Positions 1-7,039 of a stretch of DNA of 16,235 nucleotides are shown piece by piece. Source of the stretch: Saccharospirillum sp035704555. GTDB lineage: Bacteria; Pseudomonadota; Gammaproteobacteria; Pseudomonadales; Natronospirillaceae. The stretch covers positions 1-16,235 of the forward strand of contig DASSWT010000181.1 in the NCBI GenBank assembly GCA_035704555.1, in the 5' to 3' direction. The notes under the pieces are model-generated. The model worked only from the letters and a program-made list of their open reading frames with translations. It was not told the DNA's origin and searched no databases. A program made the position numbers and the translations under genes. Numbering within the stretch: the first letter of the stretch is position 1; every line of letters starts with the position of its first letter.

Positions 1-279
1 CCAACTGGCCTCCAGCCGCAGGCTCTGGCCTTCAAGGTTGGCTTCCATCCAGTCTTCCAGGTTGCGTGCTTCCGTTTCAACCTGTCCCCGGTCTATTCCC
101 ATAATCACCAGCGCGGCCTCGCCTCTATCGGTTTCGGACCAGGGCGCCAGCGTCAGTGCCACGTTCACCTGTTCGCGGCAGTAGCGTTTGAGCGGGCCAA
201 AGGCCCGCGCCAGATCGGCCGTGTTGCTGACACCGGGAAAATAACGCTCAATTTCGATCAGCCGGATGTGCAGAGTCAT
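1..279 (-). CDS. DUF503 (YlxP-like) family protein, C-terminal end cut by the window
   Basis: An open frame of 93 codons runs from an ATG at 277-279 to the window edge without a stop, so the C terminus is missing or nearly so. A strong AGGAGG lies 11 nt upstream of the ATG (about 291-296 on the plus strand) and supports this start. The protein begins MTLHIRLIEIERYFPG and has an NVALTLAPW strand followed by an alternating strand/helix pattern. This matches the small alpha/beta DUF503 family of about 92-95 residues, whose members have an RFNVSVAE-like strand at the same place. No catalytic residues are known for the family and its cellular role is not established. It is transcribed divergently from yaeH. 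The family call rests on recalled pattern similarity, so a hypothetical small cytosolic protein is the fallback. Confidence 0.55.
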   Translation of the reverse strand, partial: MTLHIRLIEIERYFPGVSNTADLARAFGPLKRYCREQVNVALTLAPWSETDRGEAALVIMGIDRGQVETEARNLEDWMEANLEGQSLRLEASW

Positions 280-364
280 TGGGTCAGGAACCTCCTGGTT
301 AATGGATTTGAGGGTCGGTGGTCAGCGTGATCCCAAACTGCTTCAAACGCTGTACACGCGGCGC

Positions 365-396
365 TACAGGCCGACCCGTGTCGGCCGCTACAGAAC
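365..396. repeat. REP-like hairpin with flanking CGCTACAG repeats
   Basis: GGCCGAC (369-375) pairs perfectly with GTCGGCC (380-386) around a CCGT loop. The octamer CGCTACAG occurs directly on both sides of this stem. No T-run follows on either strand, so it is not a convincing terminator. The motif resembles the short extragenic palindromic repeats scattered between genes in many gammaproteobacteria. It sits in the 218-bp divergent gap between the DUF503-like gene and yaeH. That gap also holds only weak sigma-70-like sequence (TTGATC at 409-414, TAATCT at 431-436, 16-nt spacer). Confidence 0.4.
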
Positions 397-497
397 TGCG
401 ACAGGGTGTTGATCCCTGCAGTGAATGTTCTAATCTGAAGTGATTGACCACGCTCCACTCAGCCCATGCACTTATTGTTTGCCGTAAAGGATTGTCC

Positions 498-875
498 ATG
501 TTTGAAAACCTGAAAGCCATTGGCGTCTCCGACACCGACCGTATTGAGAAATATACCCTGCGTACCGAAGGCCGGTACGACATTCTGAAGATTTATTACA
601 AGCGCGACAAAGGCGAAATGTTTGCGCGCAGTGAGAAGTTCAAATACCCGCGCCAGGTTAAACGCGTCAAAGTCGACAGCGGCAGCCAGAAATACGCAGA
701 TACTACCGAGATCGCGCCAACCCTGCGCTATGTTGTTGAAGAACTCGATGTTATTGCCAAGCGTGAAGTTAAAGAAGTCGATCTGAAGAAAAAGATTCTG
801 AGTGACCTGCAGCACCTGGAAAAAGTGGTGCAAAGCAAGATCGAAGAAATCGAAGCCGATCTGAAGAAACTCTGA
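498..875 (+). CDS. yaeH: UPF0325 / DUF3461 family protein YaeH
   Basis: The 125-residue protein begins MFENLKAIGVSDTDRI and carries the family blocks YDILKIYYKRDKGEMFARS, KFKYPRQ, LRYVVEELD, EVDLKKKILSDL and a C-terminal SKIEEIEADLKKL helix. These match E. coli YaeH nearly block for block, including total length. It is soluble, charged and rich in Lys and Glu, with no signal peptide or membrane segment, so it is cytosolic. Its molecular function is unknown. The start is the ATG at 498, preceded by AAGGA with about 6 nt spacing. An in-frame upstream ATG at 444 would add 18 residues that look like shadow sequence and lack the family start. The gene stands alone: a separate promoter candidate lies between it and the next ORF. 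Confidence 0.93.
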   Translation: MFENLKAIGVSDTDRIEKYTLRTEGRYDILKIYYKRDKGEMFARSEKFKYPRQVKRVKVDSGSQKYADTTEIAPTLRYVVEELDVIAKREVKEVDLKKKILSDLQHLEKVVQSKIEEIEADLKKL

Positions 876-890
876 TTTGTGCAGCGCCCA

Positions 891-919
891 TTGACTGTCG
901 CCCCGGGCAGGCAGATGAT
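891..919 (+). promoter_or_regulatory. Candidate sigma-70 promoter for the small ORF-secDF unit
   Basis: TTGACT (891-896) is a 5/6 match to the -35 element. It is followed after exactly 17 nt by GATGAT (914-919), a 4/6 match to -10. Initiation near 926 would give a leader of about 20 nt that just includes the AAGGGG ribosome site of the ORF at 946. It was found by reading only, and the -10 element is mediocre. Confidence 0.4.
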
Positions 920-945
920 TTAGCGGTCTCAAGGGGCCTGCATCC

Positions 946-1314
946 ATGTTCACGTTCGGTTCTTCCCTGTCATTAGTATCGGGCGCCTCCTGGCGCCGGG
1001 CAGGGCTTTGGCTGATCGTCTGGGCGCTGGTATCGGGCGCGAGCCTGGAGTCGGCCCAGCCGGTCGCGAACGACGGCACCGTGGCCCTGGGCGACTCGGC
1101 TCAGGCCTTCGCTGCTCTGCATCAGGAGCGGTTGCGCCCGGCGATAGAGGGTGACAACCCGGATGCCGACCCGGAACCACCCGATGCCGCTATTGGTTTT
1201 CCTGCCTCGCTAACCCAGCCGACTCTGATTGATGCGGTCGCGGTGCTTGCCCGCGCCTCCACCTTCAGCCCCCGCTATGCATTACCCACACCTCGTTCAC
1301 CGCCCCGGTTCTGA
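946..1314 (+). CDS. Candidate secretion-monitoring arrest peptide upstream of secDF
   Basis: This 122-residue protein resembles no family I know as a whole. Seen directly: an N-terminal export signal (Arg17-Arg18, hydrophobic AGLWLIVWALVSGAS at 19-33, likely cleavage in the SGASLESA stretch), a low-complexity Pro/Asp/Ala-rich middle, no cysteine, and the C-terminal end FSPRYALPTPRSPPRF. RSPP (residues 117-120) sits four residues from the natural stop and is one substitution from the RAPP motif of ApdP-type arrest peptides. SecM arrests at a Pro at a similar distance from its end. The start is the ATG at 946, 9 nt after AAGGGG (931-936). The secDF ATG lies 54 nt after the stop. By analogy with SecM, VemP and ApdA/ApdP, translation may pause at RSPP until SecDF-dependent export pulls the chain, tuning secDF expression. 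An ordinary small periplasmic protein, or a DUF2946-like protein (similar RAPP tail), are alternatives. Confidence 0.6.
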   Translation: MFTFGSSLSLVSGASWRRAGLWLIVWALVSGASLESAQPVANDGTVALGDSAQAFAALHQERLRPAIEGDNPDADPEPPDAAIGFPASLTQPTLIDAVAVLARASTFSPRYALPTPRSPPRF

Positions 1315-1362
1315 TTCGCCTCACCGTTAAGACAGTTTCCCTAGGCGTTTATTGACCGAGGT
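1290..1362 (+). promoter_or_regulatory. mRNA stem sequestering the secDF Shine-Dalgarno
   Basis: ACCTCG (1290-1295), inside the last codons of the upstream ORF, pairs perfectly with CGAGGT (1357-1362), which contains the secDF ribosome site GAGG (1358-1361). After one mismatch (1296/1356) the helix continues with TCA (1297-1299) on TGA (1353-1355). A nested helix CGCCT (1317-1321) with AGGCG (1343-1347) closes the interior. A ribosome paused with the first Pro of RSPP (codon 1300-1302) in its P site would cover the 5' arm and free the Shine-Dalgarno sequence. Pairing was read by eye and no folding energy was computed. Confidence 0.55.
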
Positions 1363-1368
1363 TTTTCC

Positions 1369-3903
1369 ATGACATCCCTGACCAAACGGGCCGTTGTTTG
1401 CGGCCTGATCGTTATACTGGGCCTGCTCAGCGCATTGCCCAGCGTTTTACCTGCGTCTGTTTCCCGGCAGCTGCCGGACTGGTATGCCGACACCACCCTG
1501 TCACTCGGGCTGGATTTGCGCGGCGGATCGCAGTTGCTGCTTAACGTGGATACCGCAGCGGTCGTGCAGAACGAACATAAGCAACTGACCGATCAATTGC
1601 GTGAGCAGTTGCGCGAGAACCGGCTGGCTTATCGCACCCTGACAGTCAGCCCTGAAGGTCCGGTTATCACGCTGCGTAACGCAGCCGATATGGACGCTAC
1701 GCTGACGCTGGTGCAAACGCTGATTCAGAACCCGGACACCGGTACGGCCGATTATTCCCAACGTCGCGACGGTGAGGTGCTAACCCTGCAAGCCAGCCCA
1801 GCTTTTGTTGAACGGCTGACCCGGGAAGCAGTTGAGCGCAGTCTGGAGGTGGTGCGCAAACGGTTGAACGAAAGCGGCCTGGTGGACCCGACCATCGTGC
1901 GCCAGGGTGCCGAGGGCATTCTGGTGCAACTGCCCGGGGTTGACGACCCGGCGCACATTCGCGCCTTGCTCGGCACCACGGCACAGCTGACCTTTCACTG
2001 GGTGGCGGATGTCAAAACGCCGACTGATATGCCGCTGCAGAATCTGCCTTACCAGGCTTCGGCTACTACAAACAGCACGGCCGGTCTGACCATCGAACAG
2101 GACAGCGCGCTGGCCGGCAAACACATCCGTGATGCGCGCCTGGCCTATAACCCGGAAACCAATGAACCGGTGGTCAGTTTCACGCTCGATCGCAGCGGCG
2201 CAAGGCTGTTTGCAGACCTTACTGCTAATAATCTGGGGCGGGCCCTGGCCATCGTGCTTGATGGTCAGGTGATCACCGCGCCGGTGATCCGTTCGGTCAT
2301 TGGCGGCCAGGGTGAGATCAGCGGTGCTTTCACGGCCACCGAGGCCAGCGACCTGGCATTGCTGTTACGTGCCGGCGCCTTGCCCGCTCCCCTTGAGGTT
2401 GCCGAGGAACGTACTGTGGGCCCAGAACTTGGCAGCGATGCGATCAGCATGGGCATCAGCACCGGTGTGCTGGGTACCGCCCTGGTGTTTGCCTTTATGC
2501 TTGCCGTATATGGGCGCTGGGGTGTGATTGCCTGCCTGGCCCTTGGGGTGAACATTGGCCTAGTGTTCGGCGTGTTGAGCCTGCTGGGCGCGACCCTGAC
2601 TTTGCCGGGCATTGCCGGTCTGATCCTGAGTATTGGCATGGCGGTTGATGCCAACATCCTGATCAACGAACGCATTCGCGAAGAGAGCCGTCGCGGCCGG
2701 TCGCCGCTGATGGCGCTGGATGCCGGGTTCAAACGTGCCTTCCGCACGATTCTGGATTCGAACATCACCACCCTGATCGCCATCAGCCTGTTGTTTATGG
2801 TGGGCAGTGGGCCGGTGCGCGGTTTCGCCGTGACCATGGGGATCGGGCTGCTGGTGTCGTTGTTTACCGCCATCTCCTTTACCCGCGTGCTGATGGAGTG
2901 GCGCCTGATACGGCGCGGCCGTCAGCCATTCTACATTTCCGGTCTGGCCTGGCTGGACCGGGTGGGAACCTCCTCGCTGGATGTGATGCGGCACCGCTGG
3001 TTGGGGTTGTCGATCTCTGCGCTGTTGTCGCTGGCGTCTGTGGCGTTGTTCTTTGGCCCGGGGTTAACCTACGGCATCGACTTCAGTGGCGGCTATCTGC
3101 TGGAAATTGCAGCGCCGGCGACGAGCCTTGCTGATCTGAGAGCAACGCTGGAACCGGCCTTTCACCAGATCATGATTCAACCGCTGGCCGACGCCGGGAA
3201 CTATTTGCTGCGCTTGCCGTTAACGCAAACGCCGTTGGACAGCCCAATCGACCTGCTTGGGCAACTTAAAGGCGCGGTAACCGACCTGGTACCGGGGGTT
3301 CAGGTGTTGCGCGCTGAAATGGTTGGCCCCAAAGTCAGCGGCAGCTTCGCTGATATGACTGTGCTTGCCATTCTGCTGGCCGGCTCGGGCATGCTGGCCT
3401 ATTTGTGGTTGCGCTATGAAACCCATTTTGCCATCGCCACCGTGGTCACCCTGGCGCTCGACATTACCAAGACCATTGGCTTTTTTGCGCTGACGGGCAT
3501 CGAGTTCAACCTGACCGCCGTTGCCGCGATACTGGCGTTGATCGGCTATTCAGTGAACGACAAGGTGGTGGTGTTTGACCGGGTGCGAGAGTTGCTGCAG
3601 GCAGAGCCGGACCGGCCGCTGGCGGACATTCTGAATGCGAGCATTCGCTCCACGCTGACGCGAACCGTCTTCACCTCGGTAACGACGGGCCTCGCCTTGT
3701 TGCCGATGGCATTGGCCGGCGGCAGTGCAGTCGCCAGCTTCGCCGTGCCGATGGTGTTCGGCATTCTGGTGGGCACCAGCTCATCGCTGTTTATCGCTGC
3801 GCCCTTGCTGTTGCTGTTGGGCGAACGCCGCAGCCGTCGCGGCCTGGGGCAACTGCGGCTGACACCGGAACAGACACTTCCTGAGCTGGCAACGATGCCC
3901 TAG
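1369..3903 (+). CDS. secDF: Protein translocase SecDF (single-chain SecD-SecF fusion)
   Basis: This 844-residue inner-membrane protein drives the late, proton- (or sodium-) powered step of Sec export from the periplasmic side. The SecD half (about 1-515) shows TM1 (8-28), LGLDLRGG (46-53), a P1 periplasmic domain, and the TM block GMAVDANILINERIREE with the ion-coupling Asp427. The SecF half (about 540-844) shows GIDFSGG (569-575), a short P4 domain, Asp698 in TLALDIT, and IGYSVNDKVVVFDR with Asp731. The His normally before Asp698 in SecF is Leu here. Most gammaproteobacteria carry separate secD and secF beside yajC; this is a fusion without yajC, so probably an extra paralogue comparable to the second SecDF set of Vibrio. 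The start is the ATG at 1369, 7 nt after GAGG. It is likely cotranscribed with, and translationally regulated by, the preceding small ORF. The stop TAG lies in the CTAG bordering a palindromic element. Confidence 0.95.
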   Translation: MTSLTKRAVVCGLIVILGLLSALPSVLPASVSRQLPDWYADTTLSLGLDLRGGSQLLLNVDTAAVVQNEHKQLTDQLREQLRENRLAYRTLTVSPEGPVITLRNAADMDATLTLVQTLIQNPDTGTADYSQRRDGEVLTLQASPAFVERLTREAVERSLEVVRKRLNESGLVDPTIVRQGAEGILVQLPGVDDPAHIRALLGTTAQLTFHWVADVKTPTDMPLQNLPYQASATTNSTAGLTIEQDSALAGKHIRDARLAYNPETNEPVVSFTLDRSGARLFADLTANNLGRALAIVLDGQVITAPVIRSVIGGQGEISGAFTATEASDLALLLRAGALPAPLEVAEERTVGPELGSDAISMGISTGVLGTALVFAFMLAVYGRWGVIACLALGVNIGLVFGVLSLLGATLTLPGIAGLILSIGMAVDANILINERIREESRRGRSPLMALDAGFKRAFRTILDSNITTLIAISLLFMVGSGPVRGFAVTMGIGLLVSLFTAISFTRVLMEWRLIRRGRQPFYISGLAWLDRVGTSSLDVMRHRWLGLSISALLSLASVALFFGPGLTYGIDFSGGYLLEIAAPATSLADLRATLEPAFHQIMIQPLADAGNYLLRLPLTQTPLDSPIDLLGQLKGAVTDLVPGVQVLRAEMVGPKVSGSFADMTVLAILLAGSGMLAYLWLRYETHFAIATVVTLALDITKTIGFFALTGIEFNLTAVAAILALIGYSVNDKVVVFDRVRELLQAEPDRPLADILNASIRSTLTRTVFTSVTTGLALLPMALAGGSAVASFAVPMVFGILVGTSSSLFIAAPLLLLLGERRSRRGLGQLRLTPEQTLPELATMP

Positions 3904-4073
3904 TGGTCCATGCGTGAAATTCTGTCACTAAGGAACGACGCCAGCAAGCTCAGAGCGAGGCCCAGAACCTTAAAGTATGAACCGCCGGAATAGCACCGCT
4001 ATTTCAAGGTTTGACAACGAAGCTCTGGGCTTGCTGGCAAAGTGAACAGTGACAGAACTTTCCGCATGGCCCA
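3904..4073. mobile_element. MITE-like 170-bp palindrome flanked by CTAG duplications
   Basis: The terminal 26 nt (3904-3929, starting TGGTCCATGCG) match the reverse complement of 4048-4073 at 22 of 26 positions. An inner block 3940-3956 matches 4022-4038 at 16 of 17. AACCTT (3966-3971) pairs with AAGGTT (4006-4011), and AATAGC/GCTATT (3989-4003) forms the tip. CTAG occurs at 3900-3903 and 4074-4077, immediately outside the ends, as expected for a target duplication. Both flanking genes end with their TAG inside these CTAG copies. The element encodes nothing. Transcribed, it would form a long 3' hairpin on both convergent mRNAs. I cannot assign an IS family; IS5-type transposases are known to use CTAR-like targets. 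Confidence 0.65.
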
Positions 4074-5696
4074 CTAGACCTCGAAGCGTTTGACCAGGCG
4101 GTTCAGGTTGTCGGCCAGGCTGGCCAGATCCCGGCTCGAGCTTCGGGTCTGGTCGGCACCGGTGGCGGTATTGGCCGCCAGATCCCGCAGGTTGACCAGG
4201 TTCTTGTCGACCTCTTTCGCCACCTGAGCCTGTTGTTCAGAGGCACTGGCCGAAGCGGTGTTGCGGTCGTTAATGGTGTTGACCAGGTCGGCAATGGCGA
4301 CCAGTGCCTCGCCGGCTTCATGGCCGGCGTCCAGCGTGTGCTTTGCGTCGCTATCGCTGTCGCGCAGGGTTCCGGCCGCCTGTTCCGAGCTGGTTTCCAC
4401 CGCCTGAATAATGGCTTCAATCTCGCGTGTTGAGTCGGCCGTACGGCTGGCCAGGGCGCGTACTTCATCGGCCACCACAGCAAAGCCGCGACCGGCTTCA
4501 CCAGCCCGCGCCGCTTCAATGGCGGCGTTCAGAGCCAGCAGGTTGGTCTGCTCGGCAATGGCCCGTATCACGTCGAGCACCGACCCAACATCGGCCACGC
4601 GCTGCGCCAGCGTTGTCATATTGCCACTGGCCCCCTGAATGCGGCTGGCCAGTTGCTCAATGGCCTGAACAGTCGACTGCACTTTCTCACGGCCAAACTG
4701 GGTGCGTTCATTGGCCTGTTGGGATTCACTGGCGGTGCCCACCGCGTTGCTGGCAACTTCTTCAATGGCGGCGGGCAGTTCGTTGACCGCCGTAGCGGCC
4801 TGCTCCAACTGATCGTTTTGCTGCTGCAACTCCTGCAACGATTGCTCGGTAACGGCATCAAGCGTGGTCGAGGCATGGCTGAGCCGGTCGGCTGATTCGG
4901 CGATCTGGCTCAGGGTGTCGCGCAGACTGTGCTGCATGGTTTGTAAGGCCTGCAACAGCATGGATATCTCATCCTTGCCTGCGATTTTGATATCGGTGGT
5001 TAGCGTACCGGCGGCGATGTCGTTGGCGACATGAATGGCCTGCTGCAACGGCCGGGAAATGCTTCTGACCAACGACCAGGCGATCAGCGCCAGCAGAACG
5101 GCAATGGCGCTGATGGCAGCAATGGTAATGATGCGCGACGCCTGATAAGCCTGCTCCGCCTGAAGCTCGGCAGCGGCAATGCGCTGCTGCTGATAGTCGA
5201 TCAACCGTTGCAGATGGTCAAAGGCCTGGTCGGCCAGCGGCAACATGGCCTCGGTGCGCAGACGCAGTGCATCGGCGCCACGCCAGTTGGAGGCCAGTTG
5301 AATACCGTCGTTCAACGCCTGTAAAAACTGGGTCTCAGCGGCAACAAAGGCATCGAAGATCTGCTGATTCTCATCGGCGGTGATGTTCTGCTGATACGCC
5401 TCCTTGGTGGCGTTCAGCGCGGCAACCGACTCATCAATGGTCTGTTGCAATGCTTCACGTTCAGAGGCTGAACTCGAAAAGATCATCGCCGTGGCTGGCA
5501 CCTGAATGTCGCTGAAGTACTTGAACAGGGTGTTGGCCGCGATCAGGTTGGGCAATCGATCCTGAGCGATGACAGAGACCTGGGCATTACTGGCATCGAG
5601 CCGGTTCAGGCTGAGCGAGCCCAGTACGACGAAAACCAGAACGATACCGACAAAAGTAGCGGTCAGCCGCTGACGAATGGTGAAGCGTTTAAACAC
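4074..5696 (-). CDS. Methyl-accepting chemotaxis protein
   Basis: This 540-residue chemoreceptor is anchored in the inner membrane and would signal to CheA/CheW. TM1 spans about 11-31 and TM2 about 188-210. Between them is a helical periplasmic region of about 155 residues, consistent with a four-helix-bundle ligand domain; the ligand cannot be read. A HAMP domain follows (about 211-263). The cytoplasmic coiled coil has its tip at about 378-415 (IAEQTNLLALNAAIEAARAG, then GRGFAVVADEVRALA). It ends in VKRFEV with no CheR-tethering pentapeptide. The start is a GTG (5694-5696) preceded by AAGGAA about 8 nt upstream. No che or flagellar gene is nearby, and I found no convincing sigma-28 promoter. 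Its stop codon is part of the CTAG beside the palindromic element. Confidence 0.95.
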   Translation of the reverse strand: MFKRFTIRQRLTATFVGIVLVFVVLGSLSLNRLDASNAQVSVIAQDRLPNLIAANTLFKYFSDIQVPATAMIFSSSASEREALQQTIDESVAALNATKEAYQQNITADENQQIFDAFVAAETQFLQALNDGIQLASNWRGADALRLRTEAMLPLADQAFDHLQRLIDYQQQRIAAAELQAEQAYQASRIITIAAISAIAVLLALIAWSLVRSISRPLQQAIHVANDIAAGTLTTDIKIAGKDEISMLLQALQTMQHSLRDTLSQIAESADRLSHASTTLDAVTEQSLQELQQQNDQLEQAATAVNELPAAIEEVASNAVGTASESQQANERTQFGREKVQSTVQAIEQLASRIQGASGNMTTLAQRVADVGSVLDVIRAIAEQTNLLALNAAIEAARAGEAGRGFAVVADEVRALASRTADSTREIEAIIQAVETSSEQAAGTLRDSDSDAKHTLDAGHEAGEALVAIADLVNTINDRNTASASASEQQAQVAKEVDKNLVNLRDLAANTATGADQTRSSSRDLASLADNLNRLVKRFEV

Positions 5697-5777
5697 AGGG
5701 CGATTCCTTGGCGTATTAACGGTTGTTGTTTTGGCCCGGGAAGGTCTGCCTATTTTGTTAAGTCTATTTGCTACTCA

Positions 5778-5953
5778 AGTTTCGGAGTTGGCTGAAGTGA
5801 CAAGCGGCGGGTGCCGGGTATGCCCCTGTGGGGTAGTCCGCAGCAGGGATGCTGCGGCCTAGGCTCCACGGATGGATTTACGCCGACCCCACAGGGGCAT
5901 ACCCGGTAGCCGCTGCGGGCCAACGCCTCTCAGGCGACCCGGACTCCGAAACT
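5778..5953. repeat. Palindromic intergenic repeat, 176 bp
   Basis: AGTTTCGGAGT (5778-5788) is the exact reverse complement of 5943-5953. Further in, the 21-nt stretch 5814-5834 is the perfect reverse complement of 5886-5906 (core GGGTATGCCCCTGTGGGGT). Partly matching AGCGGC blocks lie between these arms. The centre holds its own perfect 8-bp hairpin CCGCAGCA/TGCTGCGG with loop GGGA (5839-5858). No reading frame of interest spans it. It fills most of the 389-bp gap between the divergent chemoreceptor and AEC-permease genes, so it separates or contains their promoters. It is probably a dispersed MITE- or REP-like family; no flanking duplication was recognised. Confidence 0.6.
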
Positions 5954-6085
5954 CAGGTTATAAGTGTAGTATCGGCGGGTTTTGTCGGCCATTGAGTTTT
6001 TCTTGTTCCTTGATGGTAGACTGCCGCCGCCCCGGCGGTCGCCGTGGCTGTTGTTCAGTTTGCCTGCCTGCGAGGAAACGCCCTG

Positions 6086-7036
6086 GTGTTGTCTCTATTG
6101 TTGTTTTCGCTACAGATTACCGGCCCGATTGCCCTGGTGGTGGTATTGGGGGCGGCCTTTAAACGTTGGGAATGGATTAACGATGCCTTTGTGCAGAGTG
6201 GCTCCAAACTGGTGTTTAACGTGGCTCTGCCCAGCTTGTTGTTCCTGAACATCGTGGGTTCCCGGCCGGATGCGATACCCGGTGGCGGCATTATTCTGGT
6301 GGCGGCGTTGTTTACGCTGGGCTGGTTTGTTGTGTTGTCGGTGCTGGCGCCCTGGCTGGTGCCTCACAAAGACGAGCGCGGTGTTTTTGTACAGGGCAGC
6401 TTTCGCGGCAATATGGGCATTATCGGGCTGGCCTTTGCGCTGAACGCCTTTGGCCAGGAAGCCGCAGTGCTGGCCTCGGTCTATCTGGCGTTTATTACCC
6501 TGCTGTACAACGTTTTGTCGGTGATCACCCTGAGTCGGTGGTCGCCGCGTCAGGTGGTCGGTCACCCGCTGGTGTCGGCGGTTAAGGACATTGTGCGTAA
6601 CCCGCTGATCATTGCCATATCACTGGCGGGCGCCATCGTGGTGCTGGGCATCCCCATACCGGACTGGTTACTCGATACCGGTGACTATTTTGCCCGCATG
6701 ACGCTGCCGCTAGCGCTGATTTGTGTGGGAGCGAGTTTAAGCTGGGCTGGCTTTATAGAGGCTGGGCGGGTGACCACCCTCACTTCGGTGTTCAAACTGG
6801 CGCTGATTCCGCTCAGTGGCGTGCTGATCGCCTATGGTCTGGGCTATCGGGATGTTGAACTGGGGGTGTTCTATCTGATGGCGAGCACGCCCACCGCCGC
6901 GGCCAGCTATGTGATGGTTCGTGCGATGGGAGGCAATGCCAACCTGGCTGCGTCCATTATTGCGACAACAACGGTGATCAGCCTGGTTACGACCAGCCTG
7001 GGGCTGGTCGTGTTGCGCGCTTTGGGTTGGGTTTAA
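6086..7036 (+). CDS. AEC (auxin efflux carrier) family permease
   Basis: A 316-residue, almost entirely hydrophobic protein with about ten membrane segments, of the AEC family. Family features are the early LQITGPIALVVVLG segment, the FNVALPSLLF motif with a Pro in the membrane, FRGNMGIIGLAF (substrate-site crossover), LPLALICVGASLSW, and a C-terminal ASTPTAAASYVMVRAMGG block. Bacterial members export or exchange small organic anions such as malate; the substrate here is unknown. I chose the GTG at 6086 because GAGGAAA (6072-6078) lies 7 nt before it and the resulting N terminus matches family starts. The longer GTG at 6044 adds 14 atypical residues containing that ribosome site. It converges on the next gene with only 3 nt between stop codons, leaving no room for a dedicated terminator. 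Confidence 0.9.
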   Translation: MLSLLLFSLQITGPIALVVVLGAAFKRWEWINDAFVQSGSKLVFNVALPSLLFLNIVGSRPDAIPGGGIILVAALFTLGWFVVLSVLAPWLVPHKDERGVFVQGSFRGNMGIIGLAFALNAFGQEAAVLASVYLAFITLLYNVLSVITLSRWSPRQVVGHPLVSAVKDIVRNPLIIAISLAGAIVVLGIPIPDWLLDTGDYFARMTLPLALICVGASLSWAGFIEAGRVTTLTSVFKLALIPLSGVLIAYGLGYRDVELGVFYLMASTPTAAASYVMVRAMGGNANLAASIIATTTVISLVTTSLGLVVLRALGWV

Positions 7037-7039
7037 CCG

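Noticed and set aside
369..386. Intrinsic terminator at the GGCCGAC hairpin
   Set aside because: No T-run follows on either strand, and it lies between divergent genes, where no transcript needs to end.
459..1079. 206-residue minus-strand frame opposite yaeH and the small ORF
   Set aside because: It is antisense to a confidently assigned yaeH and its composition looks like complement sequence, with no recognisable domain.
950..1180. Minus-strand frame opposite the candidate arrest peptide
   Set aside because: It is Arg/Pro-rich antisense sequence, while the plus-strand frame has a ribosome site, export signal and meaningful context.
2265..2873. 202-residue minus-strand frame inside secDF
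   Set aside because: It lies wholly within the SecD membrane region and shows Arg/Pro/Ser-rich antisense composition with no family motif.
5697..5790. Sigma-28 promoter for the chemoreceptor
   Set aside because: No TAAA-N15-GCCGATAA-like pair was found upstream of the GTG start on the minus strand.
6044..6085. Upstream GTG start for the AEC permease
   Set aside because: The added residues are atypical for the family and contain the GAGGAAA that serves the GTG at 6086.
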